The notes: a model not told the origin generated them from the letters alone. Positions 49,530 to 55,641 are shown, numbered from the stretch's first letter. The stretch: DNA of 64,000 bases from a virus (IMGVR_UViG_3300031951_021456:183933-247932); one strand, 5' to 3'. Program-made: numbers and translations.

Positions 49530-49586
49530 CAAACACCTTCAAAACCTCCAAGTTCTCGTATTTCAGGTAAAGAAAAGACTCAACAA
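49527..49586 (+). other. Leaky-context TGA and open link between the two halves
   Basis: GAA-TGA-CAA: a TGA followed by C, the context known to be most prone to readthrough. The following 19 codons (QTPSKPP..., GKEKTQQ) contain no stop and join in frame with Met 49587. Confidence 0.72.
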
Positions 49587-50072
49587 ATGAGGCTTGCAGC
49601 TAGAAAGGAGCTTGGTGATGTATTTGCAGAAAAGCAACCTAGTTCTTCGGCACAAACACCTTCTAAAATTGAACGTTTGAGAGCTGCTGCTAAAGCATCT
49701 AACCCCAAAAAAGAACAAACAGCCCCAAAACCACAAGAAGGTAGAGCAATTCATGGAGGTTCTTGGCCAGCTCCACCCCCGCCGATGAAAAGAGCCAATA
49801 AAAAACAAACTCCAGCTTTACCCCCTTCTGGTAAAACTAGCGGTAGTACAAAAGGTGGAAGAGTATTAACTGGCTCGCAACGTAAAATGAAAAATGCTGC
49901 TCTTTATCGTCGTCTAAACTCTGACCTTGATTATGATCTTTTAGCTCATTATATGATTGAAGACATTATCAATGGAGGGTATGCAACTACTGAAGATGAT
50001 GCACTCTTTATTTTAGAAAATATGGAGCCAGAAGTATTAAATGATCTGATGGAAACCTATCTAGAAGACTGA
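49587..50072 (+). CDS. Structural protein, C-terminal part in frame after the TGA (161 aa)
   Basis: Pro/Lys/Ala-rich linker (KPQEGRAIHGGSWPAPPPPM), then a conserved C-terminal unit YRRLNSDLDYDLLAHYMIED ... NMEPEVLNDLMETYLED, which closes many T4-like cyanophage structural proteins. No promoter and no ribosome site of note precede Met 49587, supporting expression as an extension of the upstream part. It can also be read as a separate gene beginning at this Met. Confidence 0.72.
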   Translation: MRLAARKELGDVFAEKQPSSSAQTPSKIERLRAAAKASNPKKEQTAPKPQEGRAIHGGSWPAPPPPMKRANKKQTPALPPSGKTSGSTKGGRVLTGSQRKMKNAALYRRLNSDLDYDLLAHYMIEDIINGGYATTEDDALFILENMEPEVLNDLMETYLED

Positions 50073-50083
50073 CACTTAAAAAA

Positions 50084-50127
50084 CTGTCACATCCTAAAAT
50101 CACTCTAGGACTTAGATGAACTAGAGT
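50084..50127 (+). promoter_or_regulatory. CTGGC-class promoter overlapping a terminator
   Basis: Box CTGTCACATC at 50084; -10 TAGAGT 50122-50127 lies in the descending arm of the terminator at 50097-50135. Predicted start about 50134, 16 bases before the deaminase-like gene. Confidence 0.6.
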
Positions 50128-50135
50128 GATTTTTT
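50097..50135 (+). terminator. Intrinsic terminator after the structural gene
   Basis: AAATCACTCTAG (50097-50108) pairs with CTAGAGTGATTT (50121-50132), followed by T residues. Ends the late transcript from 48934. Confidence 0.78.
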
Positions 50136-50149
50136 ATTGATTACTTGTC

Positions 50150-50584
50150 TTGAGTAACATTATTGCAATCGCTTCGCCACTTAAACCTGAAATACTCAAT
50201 CAAGCTACAGCGGTTGCAATGGCTTCAGCATCTAAAGAGCGTTTAGGCTGTGTAATTCTTAATAAAAAGAAAATTATTGCAGCCGCCTGCAACTGTGATA
50301 AAAAGACTCATACCATTCAAGAGAAGTATGCAAGACTTGCGAGTCAATTATATGAGAATGATTCTCTTTCTCGGAAAATTTTTCTCCATGCTGAGATTCT
50401 ATGTTTAATCCGATCTAAAGGTGAGGGAGATACTATTATTACTGCTAGGGTTGGGGGACATGGTGGCAATAAATTAAGAAATTCACGCCCATGTCCTATT
50501 TGCTCTTTATTTCTTAAGCATCATGGAATTAATAAAATACACTATTCAACCCCGGATGGCTTTCTTTTTGAAGATTGGAGATAA
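50150..50584 (+). CDS. Cytidine/deoxycytidylate deaminase-like protein, 144 aa
   Basis: Has the zinc-site signature of the deaminase superfamily: FLHAEILCLIR near residue 84 (HAE) and RPCPICSLFLKHHGI near 120 (PCxxC). In T4 the dCMP deaminase (Cd) feeds dTTP synthesis. This copy is shorter (T4 Cd 193 aa) and lacks the usual extra zinc segment, so the substrate is open. Start is TTG 50150, as no ATG lies before the conserved domain; its position 16 bases from the predicted transcript start fits. Confidence 0.75.
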   Translation: MSNIIAIASPLKPEILNQATAVAMASASKERLGCVILNKKKIIAAACNCDKKTHTIQEKYARLASQLYENDSLSRKIFLHAEILCLIRSKGEGDTIITARVGGHGGNKLRNSRPCPICSLFLKHHGINKIHYSTPDGFLFEDWR

Positions 50585-50605
50585 ATAGAAAAAATAATTA
50601 TTTCT

Positions 50606-50761
50606 ATGGTTACCTCAACCGATGTTTTTGCCTTTAGATCAAAATTAGATAAAATAATGAATAGTCTTTATGAAAAAGATTTACCCAAAGAGCAAAAAGA
50701 TGTTGCAATTTTTTATCTCACTCAGGTAATAGATGCGGTTGAACAGACTCTGAAATCATGA
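50606..50761 (+). CDS. Small conserved helical protein, 51 aa
   Basis: MVTSTDVFAFRSKLDKIMNSLYEKDLP... resembles a small late protein seen in T4-like cyanophages. Its 3' end overlaps the convergent GIY-YIG-like gene by 44 bases. Function unknown. Confidence 0.6.
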   Translation: MVTSTDVFAFRSKLDKIMNSLYEKDLPKEQKDVAIFYLTQVIDAVEQTLKS

Positions 50762-51158
50762 CTTTATTGTAGATATTCTCACGTTCGGATGAGAAAAATT
50801 TACCTTCAACGTTAGTATTATAATAGTCTTCTCTCATAATTACATCTCGCCTAAACTGTTCAGATGTTTCAAAATAAGACATTGATTTTTTGTGTGGACA
50901 AAGATATAGTATTGTTTTTTTGAAGTTTGATATTCCAAGTTCTTTAATATCATCCTTTAATTCATCACAACTTCCGCAATAAGTTCTCCAATTGCTTTCT
51001 GTCTTTTTTCTTCGTCCAGTTTTTGGGTCTTTTCGCCTTTGCCAGAAAGTTTTTTTGCCGATGTATTTTTTATTGTTGGTTAAATTTTCAATAAGATATA
51101 CAAATCCCTCCATATCTTCTGGGACAGCCTCTAAAATTTTATCGTTGTAGTACCACAT
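50718..51158 (-). CDS. GIY-YIG nuclease-like protein, 146 aa
   Basis: The start region EGFVYLIENLTNNKKYIGKKTF is the GIY-YIG fold signature in the variant form (VYL...YIG) seen in T4-like phages, with WRTYCGSCDELKDDIKELG following and a conserved Glu-containing helix (MSYFETSEQF). Possibly a resolvase-like or homing-type nuclease; it lacks an obvious DNA-binding tail, so not a typical free-standing homing enzyme. The only reverse-strand gene right of 12.7 kb, with its own late promoter (51168-51175). Confidence 0.78.
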   Translation of the reverse strand: MWYYNDKILEAVPEDMEGFVYLIENLTNNKKYIGKKTFWQRRKDPKTGRRKKTESNWRTYCGSCDELKDDIKELGISNFKKTILYLCPHKKSMSYFETSEQFRRDVIMREDYYNTNVEGKFFSSERENIYNKVMISESVQPHLLPE

Positions 51159-51167
51159 TTTTATGTT

Positions 51168-51175
51168 TATTTATA
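51168..51175 (-). promoter_or_regulatory. T4-type late promoter (reverse)
   Basis: TATTTATA on the forward strand is TATAAATA in reverse, 10 bases before the GIY-YIG-like start codon. It lies back to back with the forward promoter at 51189-51231. Confidence 0.75.
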
Positions 51176-51188
51176 GACAGTTTACTGA

Positions 51189-51231
51189 GTGTCCACCATA
51201 ATCACAATTTGCCCAATAAATCGTGTATCCT
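51189..51231 (+). promoter_or_regulatory. CTGGC-class promoter, variant box
   Basis: GTGTCCACC replaces CTGTCCAC at 51189; -10 TATCCT 51226-51231 preceded by GTG. Spacing equals the other copies. Start about 51238, before ATG 51254. Confidence 0.6.
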
Positions 51232-51253
51232 TTTGACAGTTCAATAAAAGATC

Positions 51254-51412
51254 ATGAAATTTTTATTAAAAATTATTTTAGCTATAATGTTAATCCTTTT
51301 CGCATCTTGTGGTGTATTGGTTGCAGTAGCTCTTATTGCATCTGGAAAAATTATTTTGGCAATTATTGTATTATTATTAACAGTTTTGGTTGTTCTTCAA
51401 ACTATTGAATAA
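51254..51412 (+). CDS. Small membrane protein or lipoprotein, 52 aa
   Basis: MKFLLKIILAIMLILFASCG looks like a signal peptide with a lipobox-like Cys (FASC), followed by a second hydrophobic helix to the end. Located in front of the lysis-type genes, so an envelope role is likely. The reading in another frame at this place is not supported. Confidence 0.6.
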   Translation: MKFLLKIILAIMLILFASCGVLVAVALIASGKIILAIIVLLLTVLVVLQTIE

Positions 51413-51475
51413 ATCATGTAATCTTTTGTTAATCTAATGAAAAACTACGAATTCACCCTTCTTGACTAAACTCTC

Positions 51476-51748
51476 ATGCTACTACCAGAAAACATTCGCA
51501 TAGGTAAAGTCTCAAGAATTTTTAGTGACGGGTATGTTTATTTGGATGAAATATATCCCTGTGCCTATAGAAAGTATGTCGCTAATAATGCTATGGTCCC
51601 TGGATATAACGGTAAATCGGCTAAAGATCTAGGGATTAAAATTGGAACAAGAGCTTTATTTAGAGTAGATGAACATAATAGAGTTCAAGAGATCATATTT
51701 GATGCTAAACCGAGAAAGTTTTGGAATTTTTGGCCGTTCAATTTTTAA
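51476..51748 (+). CDS. Hypothetical protein, 90 aa
   Basis: Not recognised. A beta-rich OB-like pattern (RIGKVSRIFSDGYVYLDEIY ... GTRALFRVDEHNRVQEII) with aromatic tail KFWNFWPFNF. Its last bases overlap the next promoter box. Confidence 0.62.
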   Translation: MLLPENIRIGKVSRIFSDGYVYLDEIYPCAYRKYVANNAMVPGYNGKSAKDLGIKIGTRALFRVDEHNRVQEIIFDAKPRKFWNFWPFNF

Positions 51749-51749
51749 A

Positions 51750-51791
51750 CTGTCCACTTCTTTAAATTAATCTTGAAAAAGCTGCTAAACT
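51750..51791 (+). promoter_or_regulatory. CTGGC-class promoter of the rlpA leader
   Basis: CTGTCCAC box at 51750, extended -10 TGCTAAACT with TAAACT 51786-51791; start about 51798, giving a leader of about 128 nt before ATG 51926. Confidence 0.75.
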
Positions 51792-51797
51792 TACCGC

Positions 51798-51925
51798 AAG
51801 ACTGAAATCCAGTCTAAATACTGATTCATTATGAATTCAGTGTTTTTAGAGCCGGGGAGTGCTGCCTTTTAGACAGGGGCGTTGCGATGGTACTCAAACC
51901 CGGATGTAGAGTTCAATTTAATTTA
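51798..51925 (+). promoter_or_regulatory. Structured 5' leader with attenuator-like hairpin
   Basis: Starts with hairpin AGACTG/CAGTCT (51799-51815). A terminator-like hairpin with T tail follows (51817-51847), then a GC-rich stretch with GCCGGGGAGT (51851-51860), GGGGCG near 51877 and AACCCGGAT near 51898; CCGGG/CCCGG can close the outer stem. The landmarks faintly recall c-di-AMP (ydaO) riboswitches, which precede cell-wall genes, but the 3' half is too short for a confident match. Confidence 0.5.
51817..51847 (+). terminator. Terminator-like hairpin within the rlpA leader
   Basis: AATACTGATTCAT pairs with ATGAATTCAGTGTT (one bulge) and is followed by five T. Placed between promoter and gene, it can only act as an attenuator. 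Confidence 0.55.
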
Positions 51926-52387
51926 ATGCAATTTAACAAAACTTTTTCACTTCTTTTTGCTAGTGCTCTTCTGTTTACACCAGTTGAAGCAACTGCAGTT
52001 TCTTCCCCAAATTATGAAATCTTTGAGACCACAAATTCTCAAATGAATACTGAAAAATGGGGACTAGAGAACTATCACAATCAACGAAAAGTTGCCAATG
52101 TTTATACTGGAACTGCAAGTTGGTATGGTCCTGGTTTTTATGGTAATAGAACCGCGAATGGTGAAGTTTATCGCCCAGGAACATATACAATTGCCCATAG
52201 GTATTTACGATTTGGGACAAGAGTTCGTGTCACTAATTTAAACAATGGCCGAAGTGCCATAGCTAGAGTGAACGATCGTGGTCCATATGTTGGCGGAAGA
52301 ATTGTTGATTTGGGTCATGGCATTGCAAGAGATCTTGGAGTAATTTCAAGTGGTCTTGCTCATGTTAGACTTGAGGTTCTTGATTGA
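51926..52387 (+). CDS. RlpA-like secreted lytic transglycosylase
   Basis: Cell-wall enzyme or wall-binding protein. Signal peptide MQFNKTFSLLFASALLFTPV (cleavage after VEATA), then a double-psi beta-barrel with GTASWYGPGFYGNRTANGE, AHRYLRFGTRVRVTN and the catalytic-type VNDRGPYVGGRIVDLGHG. No SPOR domain. ATG 51926 is chosen: the upstream in-frame ATG 51887 would place a charged peptide before the signal and translate the structured leader. Forms with the C39-like protein at 53262 a plausible lysis or wall-remodelling cassette. Confidence 0.88.
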   Translation: MQFNKTFSLLFASALLFTPVEATAVSSPNYEIFETTNSQMNTEKWGLENYHNQRKVANVYTGTASWYGPGFYGNRTANGEVYRPGTYTIAHRYLRFGTRVRVTNLNNGRSAIARVNDRGPYVGGRIVDLGHGIARDLGVISSGLAHVRLEVLD

Positions 52388-52407
52388 AAGAAGTGATTTA
52401 GTAATGT

Positions 52408-52435
52408 TGGGGCAATTAGGTGCCCCATTTTTAAT
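52408..52435 (+). terminator. Intrinsic terminator after rlpA
   Basis: TGGGGCA, loop ATTAGG, TGCCCCA, then TTTTTAATT. A strong 7-bp GC stem. Confidence 0.8.
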
Positions 52436-52454
52436 TATTCATTTTATTTTCATA

Positions 52455-52853
52455 ATGATTATTTCTAAAATTCATCAGGATCTGGCTACATCTACATCCT
52501 CTACAATATTAGAGTGTCCAGAAGGATTTCTTGGACCCAATTGGAAGAATGTACTGAACTTTTGGATTTATTTGGATACTTTAAATTCTGACCAATTGAA
52601 GACTGTTGGGTGTAGGTATATAAAATCTTATCCCACACTTAGTTCAATTGAAAAATATTATTGGGCTGATACACTTTCTATAGAAGGCGATAAAGTATCA
52701 TTGGCTTCATTTATTGCTGGATGTAATATTTCTGATAGAGCAGGTGGTTATGCTGCTGATTCCGTGTTATCCGCAACCCGCGAGCTTTTCTATTCCTATC
52801 ATTTAGGCGGAGAAAAGTCTTTTGTATTTCTTCCATTGTTTCTAAATCCATGA
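52455..52853 (+). CDS. NWKxVLNFW paralog family, copy 10 of 11 (132 aa)
   Basis: Unknown function. Start ATG 52455 (MIISKIHQDLATSTSSTIL), core FLGPNWKNVLNFWIYLDTLN, middle with YYWADTLSIEGDKVSLASF, end ATRELFYSYHLGGEKSFVF then LPLFLNP, where ELIGSH is altered to ELFYSYH. Follows the rlpA terminator. Confidence 0.84.
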   Translation: MIISKIHQDLATSTSSTILECPEGFLGPNWKNVLNFWIYLDTLNSDQLKTVGCRYIKSYPTLSSIEKYYWADTLSIEGDKVSLASFIAGCNISDRAGGYAADSVLSATRELFYSYHLGGEKSFVFLPLFLNP

Positions 52854-53236
52854 AAATTTCTGAATCCCATCAATGTTTTGCAGATCATTTAGATGATCAA
52901 ACTGCTCTAGAATATCCTGAACGTTTTCTTGGACCTAATTGGAAAGATGTATTGAATTTCTGGATTTATTTGGACACTTTAAGTGATGGAGATTTTAGGT
53001 TAATTGTAGAGCGTTGTCGGGCCTTAGATTTAGATGTAGGGGCTAGAGTTTTTGATGAATACTCTGCTCGTTCGGCCGCTGCTGTAGATACTATAGGTGG
53101 TGAATATAAGACTGCAGCTTGGTATGCCCATCCTACATTATTAGGAGCTTGTGCAACCCTTGAACTCATTGGCTCCCATAAAATTCTAGAACAAAATAAA
53201 CCATTATCATTTCTATTGACACATCTCAATCTCTAA
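52850..53236 (+). CDS. NWKxVLNFW paralog family, copy 11 of 11 (128 aa)
   Basis: Unknown function. MKISESHQCFADHLDDQTAL, core FLGPNWKDVLNFWIYLDTLS, middle with VDTIGGEYKTAAW shared with copy 6, end LELIGSHKILEQNKPLSFLL. ATGA overlap with copy 10, so this distant pair keeps the same coupled layout as the arrays at 23.5 and 27.3 kb. Confidence 0.86.
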   Translation: MKISESHQCFADHLDDQTALEYPERFLGPNWKDVLNFWIYLDTLSDGDFRLIVERCRALDLDVGARVFDEYSARSAAAVDTIGGEYKTAAWYAHPTLLGACATLELIGSHKILEQNKPLSFLLTHLNL

Positions 53237-53261
53237 ATAAAACATCAATGCCATTTAATCA

Positions 53262-53948
53262 ATGAGAGTAGATTTAAATAATTTTTTCAAGTATTATGAT
53301 GACAAAAACCCAAAGCATCGCGCCGCAGTTGATGATTTTGAAAGATTGTTAATTGAAAAGTGTCCAGAATTATTGGAAGACTATGCAAACTGGATTAAAA
53401 TTTATAGAACATCAGAAGCTTCTGATATTATTAATATTCCTTGGTATCCTCAAACTGATAATTATAGACTTCCTGATAGCACTTGCAATTCTTCAGCTTG
53501 TGCAATGTGCCTTGAATATCTTAAGCCTGGTTCATTACCTGCAGGACCAAAAGGTGATGATGCTTATTTGAGAAAAGTTCTAGCTTTAGGTGCTTCCACA
53601 GATCATACCATTCAGACGATAGTTTTAGAGTCTTATGGAGTTAAATCCAACTTTTATTATAATCTAGGCTTTGATGATTTAGATAGAGAACTTGCTGCAG
53701 GAAGACCAATTGTTATTGGATTTCTACATAGAGGTTCTGCTAGTAGTCCTACAGGTGGCCACATGATTTGTGTAATTGGTAAAAATGCTTCAGGGGATTA
53801 TTGGGTTAGAGATCCTTATGGTAGTTTTTATGATGGTTATAGTGGTCCTGTATCAAATGGTAGACAAGTTGTATATTCTAGAAAAATTCTTGAGAATAGG
53901 TGGACTGTAAAACATCCTAAAGACGGTTGGGGGAGAATTTTTCAGTGA
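53262..53948 (+). CDS. C39-like peptidase domain protein, probable wall hydrolase
   Basis: Papain-like C39 family. Catalytic layout visible: INIPWYPQTDNYRLPDSTCN with nucleophile-type Cys at STCNSSACAMCLEYL (near residue 80), His in PTGGHMICVIGKN near 170, Asp in YWVRDPYGSFYDGY near 183. About 55 helical residues precede it; no signal peptide is visible. Such domains serve as peptidoglycan endopeptidases in phage lysins. Proximity to RlpA suggests a lysis role; substrate not determined. Confidence 0.78.
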   Translation: MRVDLNNFFKYYDDKNPKHRAAVDDFERLLIEKCPELLEDYANWIKIYRTSEASDIINIPWYPQTDNYRLPDSTCNSSACAMCLEYLKPGSLPAGPKGDDAYLRKVLALGASTDHTIQTIVLESYGVKSNFYYNLGFDDLDRELAAGRPIVIGFLHRGSASSPTGGHMICVIGKNASGDYWVRDPYGSFYDGYSGPVSNGRQVVYSRKILENRWTVKHPKDGWGRIFQ

Positions 53949-54005
53949 CGGTCTTTAAACTGGCATATGACTTTCCTGTTCTGCTTGGTTTGTGTTATTC
54001 TTAAT
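53947..54005 (+). repeat. 59-bp direct repeat (promoter), copy 1
   Basis: Identical to 54078-54136 and contains a complete CTGGC-class promoter. The first bases overlap the stop of the C39-like gene. Confidence 0.95.
53960..54001 (+). promoter_or_regulatory. CTGGC-class promoter of the small RNA
   Basis: CTGGCATATG box at 53960, extended -10 TGTTATTCT with TATTCT 53996-54001. Predicted +1 at 54008, the first base of a perfect hairpin. Confidence 0.8.
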
Positions 54006-54007
54006 TT

Positions 54008-54076
54008 GTCGGTAGGTGGCGCCACCTTCCCGACTTTTGCATAAGGTGGACTGAGCCCTTCGGGGCTCTTTCTTTT
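54008..54076 (+). ncRNA. Candidate phage small RNA, 69 nt
   Basis: Begins at the predicted +1 with hairpin GTCGG..AGGTGGC/GCCACCT..CCGAC (54008-54034) and ends with the UUCG-loop terminator (54053-54076). No ATG or useful reading frame is present. G+C is much higher than in neighbouring DNA. The exact fit of promoter start, hairpin and terminator makes a stable free RNA likely; target unknown. Confidence 0.7.
54053..54076 (+). terminator. Intrinsic terminator with UUCG loop
   Basis: GAGCCC, loop TTCG, GGGCTC, then TTTCTTTT. Textbook structure between the two copies of the promoter. Confidence 0.92.
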
Positions 54077-54077
54077 A

Positions 54078-54136
54078 GACGGTCTTTAAACTGGCATATG
54101 ACTTTCCTGTTCTGCTTGGTTTGTGTTATTCTTAAT
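54078..54136 (+). repeat. 59-bp direct repeat (promoter), copy 2
   Basis: Perfect second copy of 53947-54005, starting two bases after the small-RNA terminator. Confidence 0.95.
54091..54132 (+). promoter_or_regulatory. CTGGC-class promoter, second copy
   Basis: CTGGCATATG at 54091, TATTCT 54127-54132, +1 near 54139, where the RNA again starts with a hairpin (GTGGTTGG/CCGACTAC, 54139-54158). Reads into 54181. Confidence 0.8.
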
Positions 54137-54180
54137 AGGTGGTTGGCAAACCGACTACAAGCTGTTTTTGAATTTTAAAG

Positions 54181-54387
54181 ATGATCTTCATTCAACGATT
54201 TTTTACTTGGCTACTTGCTAGTTTGCTCATGTTTCCATTGGCTTTGCTTGTAACTGTAGGATCTTTTTGTCCTATTATTGTCTATGGACTTGATGATGGA
54301 GGTTCTACTACTCTTACAACTTTTTTACCTTTTATAGCTATTTTACTTTGGCATAGTGCGATTTACTTGGTACTTAAAACTAAGTAA
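54181..54387 (+). CDS. Small membrane protein, 68 aa
   Basis: Two hydrophobic helices (about 8-34 and 45-64) with a short Gly/Ser/Thr loop and a basic end, N terminus FIQRFFTW. Size and topology fit a class II holin, and it lies just after RlpA and the C39-like protein, but no holin signature proves it. Confidence 0.65.
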   Translation: MIFIQRFFTWLLASLLMFPLALLVTVGSFCPIIVYGLDDGGSTTLTTFLPFIAILLWHSAIYLVLKTK

Positions 54388-54446
54388 AATTTGCTCAAGA
54401 GATTTAGCATAAATAACCGAGAATCTGAATTGTTTTAGGTTTTATT

Positions 54447-54519
54447 GGATCCTTGGTGAAATTGGACATCATATGGAGCTTCTAACTCCACGTTTCTGGT
54501 TCAAGTCCAGAAGGATTCG
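54447..54519 (+). tRNA. tRNA-Arg (TCT)
   Basis: Acceptor GGATCCT pairs with AGGATTC; anticodon stem TGGAG/CTCCA encloses CTTCTAA with anticodon TCT; T arm TCTGG-TTCAAGT-CCAGA; discriminator G. No encoded CCA. It reads AGA, a codon frequent in this AT-rich genome. Occupies the otherwise gene-free stretch 54388-54702 together with the next promoter. Confidence 0.9.
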
Positions 54520-54633
54520 TTACTTAGACTTAAATCTTCTATGTTACTCTCTGAGCCATTTAATACACTTGACACAATCTCTTAGTAATCTAGTTTCAAA
54601 AACCTCAAGGCTACATTTAAGACACTCCCCAAA

Positions 54634-54676
54634 CTGTCACACATACTCTCACACCACATAGAATTTCCCATAGATT
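54634..54676 (+). promoter_or_regulatory. CTGGC-class promoter
   Basis: CTGTCACACATACTC at 54634, -10 TAGATT 54671-54676, start about 54683, ahead of ATG 54703. Confidence 0.72.
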
Positions 54677-54702
54677 ACTAAAACCACAAGAAATTTAAAA
54701 GC

Positions 54703-55140
54703 ATGACTAAGCCATCATTGGTTATTGAAACTGTAAAAATGATAGATGTGAATGAATGGGATAAATTTGTCCAAGATGTTTATGGTAAACCCTATAATTT
54801 TCAACAGCAAGATGGTTGCAAAGAAAAGGGTCTAGAAACATTTGTTTGTACTACAACAGAAGAATTTCTTCAATGGGGTATGGAAGAAACAGAATATAAA
54901 GCAACTGAGATTCCATTTGAAGTTAATGGTGAAGAAATGGGTGTAAGTTTTAAAACTTGGATGAATACTACACCTGAGGAAACATCCAAATATTTTGAAT
55001 TTCAATCACAAAATGAATTGTTTTGGCAAAGAAATTTTTATCCTCACATAGACATGATTGCTCATGATTTATATTTAAGGAGTTTGTTGGAACCTGGAGA
55101 ATATACAATAAATATTGATTGCTATTATGGTTTGGTGTAA
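54703..55140 (+). CDS. Hypothetical acidic protein, 145 aa
   Basis: Not recognised. Begins MTKPSLVIETVKMIDVNEWD; contains VQDVYGKPYNFQQQDG and a C-terminal strand GEYTINIDCYYGLV. Single-gene unit between two promoters. Confidence 0.7.
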   Translation: MTKPSLVIETVKMIDVNEWDKFVQDVYGKPYNFQQQDGCKEKGLETFVCTTTEEFLQWGMEETEYKATEIPFEVNGEEMGVSFKTWMNTTPEETSKYFEFQSQNELFWQRNFYPHIDMIAHDLYLRSLLEPGEYTINIDCYYGLV

Positions 55141-55162
55141 TTTAACCCAAACGCCTTCTAAA

Positions 55163-55205
55163 CTGGCACACTCTTTCCATGTTGCATGAGCTTTTCGTGT
55201 ATGTT
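55163..55205 (+). promoter_or_regulatory. CTGGC-class promoter
   Basis: CTGGCACACTC at 55163, -10 TATGTT 55200-55205 directly after GTG; start about 55212. This rules out the upstream in-frame start at 55186 for the next gene. Confidence 0.7.
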
Positions 55206-55230
55206 AGTAGAGAAACCTAAAGAAGCTTTA

Positions 55231-55449
55231 ATGTCTAGCAAAAAACATCAAAGGTGCTTAAAGGAAAAGCGAGACCGAGAACTTCACTTTGAGGAAGAAT
55301 ATCTTGTCCGTTTTGTAACAGGCAAAAGTGTATTTGTTTATGTTAAGGTTGAACATGGGGTTAATGAAAAGTGCAATCATCAAGAAGCAGAGGACATTGC
55401 AAAAAGGCAATATCCAGGTCTTGATATACTTACTGTTGATTATTGTTAA
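55231..55449 (+). CDS. Hypothetical small protein, 72 aa
   Basis: Not recognised. Basic N terminus (MSSKKHQRCLKEKRDRE), then YLVRFVTGKSVFVYVKVEHG and EAEDIAKRQYPGLDIL. Start fixed at ATG 55231 by the promoter. Confidence 0.66.
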   Translation: MSSKKHQRCLKEKRDRELHFEEEYLVRFVTGKSVFVYVKVEHGVNEKCNHQEAEDIAKRQYPGLDILTVDYC

Positions 55450-55464
55450 ATTTAAGGAGCTAAA

Positions 55465-55641
55465 ATGACAATCAAACCTTACTATTTCTATGCTAAATCT
55501 GATGAGTATAGAAAATATTATACCGAACATTCAGAAGATGGAGATTCTCCCATATTAGATTATGACCAACTAATTGATACGATTGTTGACCTTTATGATA
55601 AAATAGCCAAACTTGAGGCGCAAATAAATACCGAAAAGTGA
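55465..55641 (+). CDS. Hypothetical small protein, 58 aa
   Basis: Tyr-rich N terminus (MTIKPYYFYAKSDEYRKYY) and a coiled-coil end (LIDTIVDLYDKIAKLEAQ). A good ribosome site AAGGAG precedes ATG by seven bases, supporting expression. Confidence 0.65.
   Translation: MTIKPYYFYAKSDEYRKYYTEHSEDGDSPILDYDQLIDTIVDLYDKIAKLEAQINTEK

Noticed and set aside
50718-51158. Free-standing GIY-YIG homing endonuclease
   Set aside because: No DNA-binding tail or interrupted target gene nearby; it looks like the resident T4-like family protein, so only the fold is claimed.
51223-51408. 61-residue reading frame starting MYPFDSSIK
   Set aside because: Overlaps the promoter -10 and is out of frame with the convincing signal-peptide-like small protein at 51254-51412.
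51851-51905. Possible tRNA in the GC-rich part of the rlpA leader
   Set aside because: No T arm of the GGTTCAAATCC type and no proper anticodon stem; treated as leader structure instead.
54473-54661. Possible protein-coding frame starting MELLTPRFW
   Set aside because: It begins inside the tRNA-Arg gene and has no ribosome site; the tRNA explains the sequence.
55186-55230. Extended N terminus for the 55231 gene
   Set aside because: The -10 element at 55200-55205 lies inside the extension, so it cannot be in that transcript.
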